A stretch of 64,000 bases of DNA from Roseiarcus sp963832305 (GCA_963832305.1 CAWHTU010000005.1:262764-326763); one strand, 5' to 3'. Shown: positions 43,636 through 52,644, counted from the stretch's first letter. Program-made: numbers and translations. The notes: generated by a model not told the origin, from the letters alone.

Positions 43636-45356
43636 CCAACGCCGCCGCCTCAATCGATCATGCCGAGCCGCGAGGCGAGAGCTTCGTCGCTGGCAGCTAT
43701 CTCAATTCAGAGGGTGGAGGGTTGAGCGAATGGCTGCTCGCCACCGATCACAAGCGGATTGCGCTCCTCTACGCCGTGATGATCACGGCGTTCTTCTTCA
43801 TCGGCGGCGCGGCGGCGACGCTGATCCGGCTCGAGCTTATCTCGCCGCACGGGCGTTTTCTGACAGACGACGAATACAACCATGTGTTCACGCTCCATGG
43901 AATCATCATGGTCTGGTTCTTTCTCGTGCCGCTCATTCCCACGACTTTCGGGAATTTTCTGCTGCCGCTGATGATCGGCGCGCCGGACGTCGCCTTCCCG
44001 AAGCTCAATCTCATGAGCTGGTATCTGACGCTGATCGGGGGGATATGCGTACTCGCCGCGCTCTTGATGGGGGGCGTGGATACAGGCTGGACCTTCTACC
44101 CGCCCTATTCGACCGCCTTCTCGAACAGCAACGTCGCCGTCGCGGTCATAGGCGTCATCATCGCGGGATTCGGCACGATCGCGACCGGCGTGAATTTCGT
44201 CGCGACCACCCACATGCTGCGCGCGCCAGGTATGACCTGGTTCCGCCTGCCGCTGTTTGTATGGACGATCTATGCGACGAGCCTTGTCATGATCCTGGCG
44301 ACGCCGGTGCTCGCGATCACGCTCATTCTGGTCGCGGCGGACCGCTTGTTCGGCCTGCCGGTATTCGACGGCTTCCGCGGCGGCGATCCGCTGCTTTTTC
44401 AGCATCTGTTCTGGTTTTACTCGCATCCCGCCGTCTACATCATGATCCTCCCCGCGATGGGCGTTGTGACCGAAATCATCACCTGCTTCGCGCGGCGGCG
44501 CGTCTTCGGCTATTCGATGATGGTCTATGCCGTGCTGGCGATAGCGATCATCGGCTTCGCGGTCTGGGGCCATCACATGTTCGTCTCGGGCCAGTCGGTT
44601 TTCGCCAATCTCGTCTTTTCGTTTCTGTCCTTCATCGTCGCCGTGCCCTCCGCAATAAAAGTCTTCAACTGGACGGCGACCCTCTATCGCGGGCAGATCA
44701 CATTCGAAGCGCCGATGCTCTACGCGCTGGGCTTCGTTGGCCTCTTCACCATTGGCGGCCTCACTGGGCTCTTCCTCGCCTCAGTGCCGATCGACATTCA
44801 GGTGACCGGCACTTATTTCGTGGTCGCGCATTTCCATTACGTGATGGTCGGCGGCGCCGTTTCGGCTTATTTCGCGGGCCTGCATTTCTGGTGGCCGAAG
44901 ATCACCGGCCGGCTCTATTCGGAGGCGTGGGCGCGCTTCGCGGCCGTCCTGATGTTCTTCGGCTTCAACTTCACCTTTTTCCCGCAGTTCATTCTTGGCT
45001 ATCTCGGCATGCCGCGCCGCTATCATTCCTATCCGCCCGAGTTTCAGCCGTGGAATGTGATGTCTTCCACCGGAGCGGTGGTGCTCGCGGCGGCCTACGC
45101 GCTGCCGCTTTTCTACCTGGTCTGGTCCTGCTTCTACGGCAAGATCTCGCCGGCCGACCCCTGGCATGCGAAGGGGCTCGAGTGGCGGACGAGTTCGCCG
45201 CCGCCGAAGCACAATTTCCTTCGCACGCCGGTCGTCACGGAAGAGCCCTACGACTACCACGAGCCGCACACCGCCCCGCAGGCAGAGGCGCGGCCGGTCG
45301 ACGCGGCGCGCCTCGCCGCGGTTGCGCCGGGCTCCATCGGAGGCGCGCATGGCTGA
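43632..45356 (+). CDS. coxA: caa3-type cytochrome c oxidase subunit I, A2 subfamily
   Basis: The 574-residue catalytic subunit has twelve or more helices. Heme and CuB ligands are seen in NHVFTLHGIIMVWF (heme a His), FWFYSHPAVYIMILP (CuB His with the crosslinked Tyr), GHHMF (CuB His pair) and VAHFHYVMVGG (heme His). The Tyr-Ser pair before HPAVY, in place of the Glu of HPEVY, is the mark of A2-type heme-copper oxidases, which use an alternative D-channel. It pumps protons while reducing oxygen to water. Confidence 0.96.
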   Translation: MTNAAASIDHAEPRGESFVAGSYLNSEGGGLSEWLLATDHKRIALLYAVMITAFFFIGGAAATLIRLELISPHGRFLTDDEYNHVFTLHGIIMVWFFLVPLIPTTFGNFLLPLMIGAPDVAFPKLNLMSWYLTLIGGICVLAALLMGGVDTGWTFYPPYSTAFSNSNVAVAVIGVIIAGFGTIATGVNFVATTHMLRAPGMTWFRLPLFVWTIYATSLVMILATPVLAITLILVAADRLFGLPVFDGFRGGDPLLFQHLFWFYSHPAVYIMILPAMGVVTEIITCFARRRVFGYSMMVYAVLAIAIIGFAVWGHHMFVSGQSVFANLVFSFLSFIVAVPSAIKVFNWTATLYRGQITFEAPMLYALGFVGLFTIGGLTGLFLASVPIDIQVTGTYFVVAHFHYVMVGGAVSAYFAGLHFWWPKITGRLYSEAWARFAAVLMFFGFNFTFFPQFILGYLGMPRRYHSYPPEFQPWNVMSSTGAVVLAAAYALPLFYLVWSCFYGKISPADPWHAKGLEWRTSSPPPKHNFLRTPVVTEEPYDYHEPHTAPQAEARPVDAARLAAVAPGSIGGAHG

Positions 45357-45999
45357 GGCCGCCGTCGCGTCCCGCGCCCCGGACGCGCTGCGCGAACCAT
45401 GGTCGGAGCTTTCCCGCCAGCGCGAGGCGGCGACGCTCGGCATGTGGCTCTTCCTCATGAGCGAGATGCTGTTCTTCGGCGCATTGTTCATGGCCTTCAG
45501 CTTCTCGCGGGCGCTGGATCCGGCGGCCTTCGCGGAGGCTGCACGCCACGCCGAGATCGCCTATGGCGCGGCCAACACCGCCGTGCTGGTGACAAGCAGC
45601 CTGACAATCACGATCGCGGTACGGGCTGCGGACGCCGCGCGCGGACGACTGGCGGCGCGGCTTCTCGCTGCGACCGCCCTGCTCGGCGTCGCCTTCCTCG
45701 TCATCAAGGGCTTCGAATATCGCGACGACCTTCGGCATCATCTCTTTCCGGGCCACGATTTCGCGCTCGGACGGAATGCGACCCAGATCTTCTGGGCCTT
45801 CTACTGGGCCATGACCGGCGTTCACGCGATCCATCTGACGGTCGGCGTCGCCCTCGTCCTGCGGCTCTTCTGGCTTGTGCGGCGCGGGCGAATGAGCCTC
45901 GCCTCGCCGCAGCTCGAAGTGACGTCGCTCTACTGGCATCTGGTCGACGCCTTCTGGATCGTGCTGTTCCCAACCCTCTACGTGGCGGCCCGGGGATGA
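45349..45999 (+). CDS. coxC: Cytochrome c oxidase subunit III
   Basis: The 216-residue protein has five helices in the typical pattern: LGMWLFLMSEMLFFGALFMA, AANTAVLVTSSLTITIAV, FWAFYWAMTGVHAIHLTVGV and LYWHLVDAFWIVLFPTLYV. These are hallmark subunit III phrases (SE..FF, G.H..H...G, WH.VD..W). It overlaps the coxA stop by eight bases and ends in ATGA overlap with the last oxidase gene. Subunit III stabilises proton uptake by subunit I. Confidence 0.94.
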   Translation: MAEAAVASRAPDALREPWSELSRQREAATLGMWLFLMSEMLFFGALFMAFSFSRALDPAAFAEAARHAEIAYGAANTAVLVTSSLTITIAVRAADAARGRLAARLLAATALLGVAFLVIKGFEYRDDLRHHLFPGHDFALGRNATQIFWAFYWAMTGVHAIHLTVGVALVLRLFWLVRRGRMSLASPQLEVTSLYWHLVDAFWIVLFPTLYVAARG

Positions 46000-46283
46000 C
46001 CGCGAAAGCGCAGCGCGTCGCGTGGCTGGGGCCGATTGTCGCGTGGGTCGTCCTCCTCTGCGCGACCGCCGCCGTGGCTTGGCTCGGTGTCGAAGCGTCC
46101 GGCCGCCTCAGGTTTGGCGGCGCGCTGGCGGTTGCCGCGCTCATGCTGGGAACGCTCGCCTTCGGGCTAGTCGGTGTCGGGCGCAACCCGGCCCTCCTGA
46201 GGCTGGTCGCCGGGGCGGCGTTTCTATTTCTCGCGCTGATGTTCTTGCTGAGCTTCGCGGATCTCATGACCCGTTTGCGTTGA
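45996..46283 (+). CDS. Small membrane subunit of the oxidase (subunit IV-like)
   Basis: The 95-residue protein consists of three helices (WLGPIVAWVVLLCATAAVAW; FGGALAVAALMLGTLAFGLV; LVAGAAFLFLALMFLLSFAD). Size, topology and place after subunit III fit the small prokaryotic oxidase subunit IV, whose members share little sequence. The ATGA overlap with coxC makes it the last gene of the operon that began at actA. No catalytic residues are expected. Confidence 0.75.
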   Translation: MTAKAQRVAWLGPIVAWVVLLCATAAVAWLGVEASGRLRFGGALAVAALMLGTLAFGLVGVGRNPALLRLVAGAAFLFLALMFLLSFADLMTRLR

Positions 46284-46367
46284 GAGGGCCAGCGACACGC
46301 CTACCGCTCAAAAGCCGAGCATCTCACGTCACGACGACCCGTTCATGCATTCCGACCTGTATGACAC

Positions 46368-46979
46368 ATGTCTAAGCCCTCCCCCTCCAAGCCGATCGAG
46401 GATTACGCCCTGATCGGCGACGGTCGCACCGCGGCGCTCGGGTCGCCGTGATCGCCCGGCGCCGCACGCATGATCGCCGCGCGGAGTTGGAAGCCCCTCC
46501 GCGACCTCATCCATGCAGACGTTTGCGCCCGCGGCTTCGACCGCAGACGAGACAGCTTCATGCAGGCTTACGGGTCCCGCCGCCTCGACGCGAGCACGCT
46601 TCTGCTTCCCCTTGTCGGCTTCCTGCCGGCGACCGATGAGCGAATCGCCGGCACGATAGCCGCGGTCGAGCAGGGGCTGATGGAGGGTGGCTTGGTGCGC
46701 CGGGAGGAGGCGCCACGATTTGGCCGTGAGGAAGGAGTATTCCTCCCTTGCACCTGCTGGTTGGCGGATTGCATGGCGATGCAGGACCGACAGAAGGAGG
46801 CGCGAGCGCTCTTCGAGCGCGTGCTTGCCCTCGCCAGCGACCTCGGGCTGCTATCCGAGGAGTACCACGTTCCGTCGCGCCGCCTGCTCGGCAACTTCCC
46901 GCAGGCGATGACCCACGTCGCCCTCATCAACACCGCACTCGGGCTCTGCGGTCCCCTGCTGCAGCGCGGCGGCGGTTGA
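46368..46979 (+). pseudogene. GH15 glucoamylase/trehalase-like gene with large internal deletion
   Basis: The first 27 codons (46368-46448) read MSKPSPSKPIEDYALIGDGR and TAALGS, the characteristic N-terminus of the bacterial GH15 family, and stop at 46451. Twenty bases later a second frame opens with the family C-terminus: WKPLRDLIHADVCARGFD, YGSRRLDASTLLLPLVGFLP and LLGNFPQAMTHVALINTAL, ending at 46979. About 400 middle residues including both catalytic Glu are missing. A deletion has joined the ends out of frame. It may still be translated as a 169-residue fragment from 46470, but cannot be an enzyme. Confidence 0.82.
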
Positions 46980-46981
46980 TC

Positions 46982-47010
46982 GGGGCGGCCGATACCGCCC
47001 CGTGCGCCTT
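46982..47010 (+). terminator. Hairpin with short U-tract after the GH15 remnant
   Basis: GGGGCGG (46982-46988) pairs with CCGCCCC (46995-47001) around CCGATA, and a GTGCGCC then TTTT follow. It would end transcription ahead of the lactonase-like gene. Confidence 0.5.
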
Positions 47011-47088
47011 TTCTGATCGCTTCTGAGATGAGAGCGGATCGTCGGGGGTGCGCCACGCGTTTAGATAATCGAGGACAGGGAGTGCGTT

Positions 47089-47976
47089 ATGCCGGAAATC
47101 GAGCTGCTGCTGGATTGCCGCGCCATCATCGGCGAGTCTCCAACCTGGTTCGCCCCGGGCGAAGCCCTTTACTGGATCGACGTCAAAGCGCCGGCCCTCT
47201 ACCGGCTCAGTGTAGATGGCGTGCAGACTCAATGGCGCTTCGACGCCGATATCGGCGCATTCGCGTTGGTGGAAGACGCCGAGGGCGCGATTGTCGCGCT
47301 GCGGACCGGGATATTTCGCCTCGATTTCTCTACCGGAGAAACCCGCCAGCTCGCTGCGCCTCCTTTCGACCCGAATCTCTTCCGCTTTAACGAGGGCGTC
47401 TGCGACGCTGAGGGTCGCTTCTGGGTCGGCACGATGTTCGATCCCCGTCCGGGCGTAGCCGCCGAGTCTGCTGCGGCGCCCCTTCATCGCTTCACCTTCG
47501 GCGAAGGGCTCGTCGCTGGCGACGATTGGTCGGACTTGCATAACGGCTTCGCCTGGAACGTCGAAGAGGATGCCTTCTTCCTGTCTCATTCCAACGCGCG
47601 CAGCGTGCTTCGCGCGCCCTATGACAGAGCGAGGGGCAGGGTCGGCGAGCCAAGCTCGTTCGCCGAAATTCGAACCGAGGGGCATGTCCCCGATGGCGCC
47701 GCGGTCGACGAGGAGGGCTGCTACTGGTGTGCGATCCACGGCGGGGGCGTTCTGCATCGCTATGATCGGTCCGGCCGCTTGATATCGCAGATCGCTTTGC
47801 CGGTCAGTCAGCCCACGATGTGCGCCTTCGTTGGCCCTGACCTCGACCAGATGGTCGTGAGCAGCGCCAGGGACAAACTGACCCAGGACCAGCTGAAGCG
47901 TGAGCCGCAAGCCGGCGCACTTTTCCGACTCCGCCCCGGCGTCCGCGGTCTCAGCCGGCCGTGCATCGCGCGCTAA
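47089..47976 (+). CDS. SMP-30/gluconolactonase-like family protein
   Basis: The 295-residue six-bladed beta-propeller has metal ligands where SMP-30 needs them: Glu in IIGESPTWFAP, Asn in FNEGVCDAEGRFWVGTM (Asn in the FN motif), Asn in LHNGFAWN, and Asp in HVPDGAAVDEEGCYWC. Relatives hydrolyse gluconolactone, L-arabinonolactone and other sugar lactones. GGGAG precedes the ATG by seven bases. The sugar-acid genes downstream (enolase-superfamily enzyme and GMC dehydrogenase) suggest a periplasmic oxidation plus lactone and sugar-acid route, but the substrate is unknown. Confidence 0.87.
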   Translation: MPEIELLLDCRAIIGESPTWFAPGEALYWIDVKAPALYRLSVDGVQTQWRFDADIGAFALVEDAEGAIVALRTGIFRLDFSTGETRQLAAPPFDPNLFRFNEGVCDAEGRFWVGTMFDPRPGVAAESAAAPLHRFTFGEGLVAGDDWSDLHNGFAWNVEEDAFFLSHSNARSVLRAPYDRARGRVGEPSSFAEIRTEGHVPDGAAVDEEGCYWCAIHGGGVLHRYDRSGRLISQIALPVSQPTMCAFVGPDLDQMVVSSARDKLTQDQLKREPQAGALFRLRPGVRGLSRPCIAR

Positions 47977-47989
47977 GGCTTCCAAGACA

Positions 47990-48014
47990 GGAACCTTTCT
48001 CAAACTCCTTCGTT
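47990..48014 (+). promoter_or_regulatory. Sigma-EcfG-type promoter of the TPP enzyme gene
   Basis: GGAAC at 47990-47994, a 16-base spacer, and CGTT at 48011-48014 match the consensus exactly. The ATG at 48074 lies 59 bases downstream. Confidence 0.68.
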
Positions 48015-48073
48015 ACCATCTTGCCGGCGTCCTGATCGGTTTGGCTATCGCTGCGGAGGTTCCTTCCTTGTCC

Positions 48074-49849
48074 ATGAACGTCAGCGAATTCGTCTGGAAG
48101 CGTCTTCAGGAGTGGGGCCTCAGGCGAGTCTACGGTTACCCCGGCGACGGCGTCGGCGGGTTGGACGTGGCCTTGCAAAAAGCGCAGCCCGGCATGGAAT
48201 ACGTCCAGGTCCGGCACGAGGAAATGGCAGCGTTCATGGCCTCGGCTCACGCAAAATTCACCGGGGGTGTCGGGCTTTGCTATGCGACCTCCGGTCCAGG
48301 CGCGATTCACCTGCTCAACGGCCTTTATGACGCGAAGATGGACAACCAGCCCGTGGTGGCCCTCGTGGGTCAGCAAGCCCGCACAGCGCTCGGCGCGCGC
48401 TATCAGCAGGAAGTGGATCTGGTTGCGCTGTTCAAGGACGTCGCCAGCGACTACATCGCGATCGGCACGGTTCCGAGTCAGGTTCGCCACATGGTGGACC
48501 GCGCGGTGAGGATCGCACAAACGAAGCGCTCGGTCACCTGCATCGTCCTCCCCAACGACCTGCAGTTGATGCCGTATGAGGAACCGCCTATGGCGCACGG
48601 CTCCACGCATACGGGCGTGGGCTTCCCCGCCGAGAGCAAGGTTCCCGAGAGTGAGGGATTGCGGGCCGCGGCCCGGGTTCTTAACGAAGGCAAAAAGGTC
48701 GCCATGCTCGTCGGAGCCGGCTGCCTCGAGGCGACGGACGAAGTGATCGCGGTCGCGGACAAGCTGGGAGCCGGGCTCGCGAAAGCGCTCCTCGGGAAGG
48801 CGGCCGTCCCCGATGATTTGCCCTTCGTCACGGGAGGCATCGGCCTCCTTGGCACGAAGCCGTCTTGGGATCTGATGAAGAATTGCGACACGCTGTTGAT
48901 GGTGGGCTCCGCCTTTCCTTACAGCGAGTTTCTTCCGGAACCCGGAAGCGCGCGAGGCGTACAGATCGATATCAAGGGAGAAAACCTCAGCCTCCGCTAC
49001 CCGATGGAGGTCAATCTCGTTGGCGACAGCGCGGCGACCTTAAGGGCGCTGCTGCCGCTCCTCGAACAGAAGACCGATTCGAAATGGCGCGACACGATCA
49101 AGGATAATCTCGCCGACTGGTGGAAGTTGCTGGAAAGCCGCGCGATGAACTCCGCGGATCCGATAAACCCGCAGCGCGTGTTCTGGGAGCTTTCGCCGCG
49201 GCTGCCGGACAATTGCGTCGTCACCGCCGACAGCGGCTCGGTCGCCAACTGGTATGGGCGCGACCTCAAATTCCGGCGCGGCATGAAGGGCTCGCTCTCG
49301 GGCTCTCTTGCTTCGCTCGGCGCCGCGACCCCCTACGCGCTGGCTGCGAAGATGGCGTATCCGGAGCGGCCGGTGATCGGCACGATCGGCGACGGCGCCA
49401 TGCAGATGAACGGCATGAACGTCATGATCACCGTCTCCAAATATTGGAAGGAATGGTCAAATCCGGTCTTCATCATCATGGTTCTCAACAATCGCGATCT
49501 CAGTCAGGTGACGTGGGAAGAGCGAGTGCAGTTGGGCGATGGCAAGACGGAGAGCACTCAGTCGATTCCGGACTTTCCTTACTCCAAATATGCCGAACTG
49601 CTCGGGCTCAAAGGGATCTTCTGCAACGATCCGGACAAGGTCGGCGCCTCCTGGGAGGAGGCGCTCGCCTCCGACCGGCCTGTCATCCTTGAATTCTACA
49701 CCGATCCCAACGTGCCGCCGCTGCCGCCTCACATCACCCTGAAAGACGCGTCGCATTTCATGACCATGATGCCGGACGAGCCGGAACTCGGCAGCGTCCT
49801 GAAGAATACGGCCAAGGAGCTCGTGTCTTCCGTCCTGCCCGGCCGGTAG
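48074..49849 (+). CDS. Thiamine-pyrophosphate-dependent enzyme (pyruvate oxidase/dehydrogenase-like)
   Basis: The 591-residue protein has the three-domain TPP layout. It shows the activating Glu in VRHEEMAAFMASAHAKFTGG, the phrase YATSGPGAIHLLNGLYDAKM, a middle domain with AMLVGAGCLEA, and the TPP-Mg site GDGAMQMNGM followed by VLNNRDLSQVTWE. It looks closest to pyruvate oxidase/PoxB-type and related general-stress TPP enzymes; acetolactate synthase is less likely because no regulatory-subunit gene adjoins. The ATG at 48074 follows the stress promoter; upstream in-frame starts overlap the preceding gene. The exact substrate is uncertain. Confidence 0.85.
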   Translation: MNVSEFVWKRLQEWGLRRVYGYPGDGVGGLDVALQKAQPGMEYVQVRHEEMAAFMASAHAKFTGGVGLCYATSGPGAIHLLNGLYDAKMDNQPVVALVGQQARTALGARYQQEVDLVALFKDVASDYIAIGTVPSQVRHMVDRAVRIAQTKRSVTCIVLPNDLQLMPYEEPPMAHGSTHTGVGFPAESKVPESEGLRAAARVLNEGKKVAMLVGAGCLEATDEVIAVADKLGAGLAKALLGKAAVPDDLPFVTGGIGLLGTKPSWDLMKNCDTLLMVGSAFPYSEFLPEPGSARGVQIDIKGENLSLRYPMEVNLVGDSAATLRALLPLLEQKTDSKWRDTIKDNLADWWKLLESRAMNSADPINPQRVFWELSPRLPDNCVVTADSGSVANWYGRDLKFRRGMKGSLSGSLASLGAATPYALAAKMAYPERPVIGTIGDGAMQMNGMNVMITVSKYWKEWSNPVFIIMVLNNRDLSQVTWEERVQLGDGKTESTQSIPDFPYSKYAELLGLKGIFCNDPDKVGASWEEALASDRPVILEFYTDPNVPPLPPHITLKDASHFMTMMPDEPELGSVLKNTAKELVSSVLPGR

Positions 49850-49855
49850 GCGCCC

Positions 49856-50953
49856 ATGCGTCCGGGCGCCGCCATCCGGGCCGTAACGGCTCGCCCCTAT
49901 ACGATTCCCACCGACGCGCCGGAAGCGGACGGGACGTACGCTTGGCGGGAAACGACTCTCGTTATCGCGACGATTGAAGCCGGGGGCCATACCGGACTTG
50001 GCTATACATACAGCTCGAGCGCGGCCGCCTCGTTGGCTGCGGGCCCGCTCGCCGCCGCTCTGTGCGGTCAGGATGCGGTCGACATACCGCTCTGTCACCG
50101 ATTGCTGGTCAATCAGGTGCGCAACATGGGCCGGTCCGGCGTGGCCGCGACCGCGATCTCCGCGCTGGATGCTGCGCTCTGGGATGTGAAGGCCAAGCTC
50201 ATGGACCTCCCGCTCGCGGCTTTGCTCGGCCGAGCGCGTGAGACTGTTCCGATTTACGGCAGCGGCGGGTTCACCTCTTACGGCGATCGAGAACTCAGGC
50301 AGCAGCTTGCCGGCTGGGTCGAGCGCGAGGGATGTCGCGCGGTGAAGATGAAGATTGGCAGCCACCCGGATGACGATCTACGCCGGGTCGGGGTCGCCAA
50401 GGAGGCGATCGGCGAGGCGTCGTTGTTTGTGGACGCTAACGGCGCGTATTCGGTCAAGCAGGCGCTACGCATGGCCGACGCGTTCGCAGCGGAAGCTCAG
50501 GTCGCGTGGTTCGAGGAGCCGGTCTCCTCGGACGATCTGGATGGTCTCGCGCAGGTGCGAACAGGCGCGCCGGACTGCATGGATATCGCTGCTGGCGAAT
50601 ATTCCTACAACGCGGACGATGTGCGGCACATGCTTGTCCGGCGTGCGGTGGACGTGCAGCAGGCGGACGCGTCGCGATGTCTCGGGATCACGGGCTTCCT
50701 GCAGGCAGGCGCGCTTTGCGACGCCCATCACATAGACCTTTCCGGTCACTGTGCGCCGGCGCTGCATGTTCACCCGGCCTGCGCGGCGCCGCGCTTGCGC
50801 CATCTGGAATGGTTTCACGACCACGTGCGCATCGAGCACATGCTGTTCGAGGGCGCTCCCGTCGCGAAGAACGGCGCGATCGGGCCGGACATGAGTCGTC
50901 CCGGCCTGGGCCTCGTGTTCAAGGAGCGGGATGCGGAGCGCTACGCTGCATGA
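49856..50953 (+). CDS. Enolase-superfamily enzyme (mandelate racemase/muconate lactonising subgroup)
   Basis: The 365-residue protein carries the subgroup residues: catalytic Lys in VKMKIGSHPDDD, metal Asp in FVDANGAYS, Glu in FEEPVSSDD, Glu in IAAGEYSYN, and a late His in CAPALHVHP. Members dehydrate acid sugars or cycloisomerise lactones. N-terminal capping-domain phrases (RNMGRSGVAATAISALDAAL) are typical. It starts six bases after the TPP gene stop and overlaps the next frame by ATGA, so it belongs to the downstream group. Acid-sugar dehydration is a reasonable guess only. Confidence 0.85.
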   Translation: MRPGAAIRAVTARPYTIPTDAPEADGTYAWRETTLVIATIEAGGHTGLGYTYSSSAAASLAAGPLAAALCGQDAVDIPLCHRLLVNQVRNMGRSGVAATAISALDAALWDVKAKLMDLPLAALLGRARETVPIYGSGGFTSYGDRELRQQLAGWVEREGCRAVKMKIGSHPDDDLRRVGVAKEAIGEASLFVDANGAYSVKQALRMADAFAAEAQVAWFEEPVSSDDLDGLAQVRTGAPDCMDIAAGEYSYNADDVRHMLVRRAVDVQQADASRCLGITGFLQAGALCDAHHIDLSGHCAPALHVHPACAAPRLRHLEWFHDHVRIEHMLFEGAPVAKNGAIGPDMSRPGLGLVFKERDAERYAA

Positions 50954-51995
50954 CGACCGGTATTGAAAGAGAGTGGTCGAGGCGCGTCGCGGACAATACC
51001 CGGCCGACGCATGAAATCTTTGTGGCGCTGTTGCTTTTGGGGGCCGCGGTCGTGGCGGGGAGCGCGATGCTGGCGTCGACTTCGGAAGAACCCCACGCCA
51101 GACGGCCAATGGCGCGAGCGGCGTCCGCGGATGGAGCGTCCTCCCGCGAGAGCCCCGGCGATCCGGGACAATGGCGCGACCGTGCTCGCCGCGCGGCGTC
51201 TGAATCGTGCGGCGGGAACGATAGCCGCCTCCGTGCTGATTGACAGCTCTATGGAGCATTACCGCGGCGCCTTCCAGAACAAGGCAATGTACACGCCTAT
51301 CGCGGCGTCCGCGCTCACGCTTCTCGCCTCATTCCATGGGCACAAAGACGTCGCCTCGCGGGCGCATTGGGCGCGGGACATCGCTTACGCACTGGCCGGA
51401 CTGACTGGCATGGTCGGGACAGGCTTCCATCTCTACAACGTAGGCAAGCGCCCGGGCGGGTTCTGCTGGCAGAACCTGTTTTACGGCGCTCCGCTCGGGG
51501 CGCCGGCGGCGATCTTGCTTGCGGGAATGACCGGGTTCCTGGCCGAGCGGGTGCGGGACAACCCTCCCGGCGCTTCGCCCGACGTGCTCGGACTGCCTGC
51601 CGGGCGAATGGTCGCTGCGCTGACGGGCGCCGGCCTGGTCGGCACGGCGATGGAGGCGGGGCTGCTGCATTTTCGCGGCGCCTTCCATAACCCGGCCATG
51701 CTGCTGCCGGTCACGGCGCCCCCTACGGCGGCCGCTATGCTGGCCGCGGCGGCGATGGGGAAGGCCGAGCGACCGCGGCGCATCACGCGCTGGTGGCTGC
51801 GGATGACGCGCCCTCAGGGCGTCGTTGGGCGTCGGCTTCCATGCGATCGGGGTCGCACGCAACATGGGCGGCTGGCGGAACTGGACCCAGAACCTCCAGG
51901 CGGGCCCCCCGCTGCCCGCGCCGCCTTCCTTTACCGGGCTGGCTCTGGCCGGCCTCGCTGCGCTCGGACTTATGCAGGACAATCCCGATGGCTGA
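50950..51995 (+). pseudogene. Multi-helix membrane protein of the GMC cluster, disrupted by frameshifts
   Basis: The coding signal moves through three frames. From 50950 it reads MTTGIEREWSRRVADNTRPT and a helix (FVALLLLGAAVVAGSAMLAS). From about 51100 frame 2 reads NRAAGTIAASVLIDSSMEHY, RPGGFCWQNLFYGAPLGAPA and ITRWWLRMT. From about 51810 frame 3 reads GVGFHAIGVARNMGGWRNW and SFTGLALAGLAALGL to a TGA at 51993-51995. Merged, this would be one membrane protein of about 345 residues, a regular neighbour of gluconate-dehydrogenase-like genes as I recall. Two indels are inferred; alternatively there are two genes, the second starting at GTG 51180. Confidence 0.65.
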
Positions 51996-52644
51996 AGGCC
52001 TCACCAGCGGGCGCTATCCCGGCTACGACGTCATGTCCAAACGGGAAAGCCAGTCGTGGAACGATAAGACTCGGGAAGTCATCGACGCCCGGCTGGCGAC
52101 GGAGCCGCGACCCGCTTTCTTTTCGGCAGACGAATGGAAAACCCTCGAGGCGCTCTGCGACCGCGTCATGCCGCAACCCGAAGGTCGCCCGCGCGCGCCG
52201 CTTGCGGCCTATGTCGACCGGCAGCTTCTGGAGGGCAAGACGAAAGGCTATCGCTTCGCCGGTATGCCTCAACCTGCCGAAGCGTGGAAGCGCGCGTTGG
52301 CGGCATTGGACGAGGTGTCGGTCCGGGAGCATGGGCGGCCTTTCGCGATCCTGACCGAGCAGGATCAGGACGCGATTCTCGGCCAAATGGCCGAGGGGTC
52401 ATTCGAGGCAGACGCCATGCGCGGAATGCCGTCCGGAACCTTCTGGAGTTCGCATGTGATCCACGACGTCGTCGCAGCCTATTACGCCCACCCTACGGCA
52501 TGGAGCGAGATTGGGTTTGGCGGCCCCGCCTCGCCGCGCGGCTATGTTCGCTTGGGTCTCGACCGGCGCGATCCGTGGGAACCGGAGGAGGCCGCGCCGA
52601 GCCTGGGAGAGCAGGCCGCCGGGAAAAGCAACCATGTCCGCTGA
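51988..52644 (+). CDS. GMC dehydrogenase small subunit, second copy (gluconate 2-dehydrogenase subunit 3 family)
   Basis: The 218-residue protein contains FFSADEWKTLEALCDRVMPQ and AAYVDRQLLEGKTKGYRFAG, matching the subunit 3 family and the paralogue at 30466. Unlike that copy it has no visible signal peptide, which suggests a different cellular location or co-export with a partner. The ATG at 51988 overlaps the stop of the disrupted membrane gene. It overlaps the FAD-subunit start at 52634. Confidence 0.83.
   Translation: MAEGLTSGRYPGYDVMSKRESQSWNDKTREVIDARLATEPRPAFFSADEWKTLEALCDRVMPQPEGRPRAPLAAYVDRQLLEGKTKGYRFAGMPQPAEAWKRALAALDEVSVREHGRPFAILTEQDQDAILGQMAEGSFEADAMRGMPSGTFWSSHVIHDVVAAYYAHPTAWSEIGFGGPASPRGYVRLGLDRRDPWEPEEAAPSLGEQAAGKSNHVR

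Noticed and set aside
48074..49849. Annotation as acetolactate synthase
   Set aside because: No regulatory-subunit gene is adjacent and the phrases fit pyruvate oxidase-like stress enzymes better; substrate left open.
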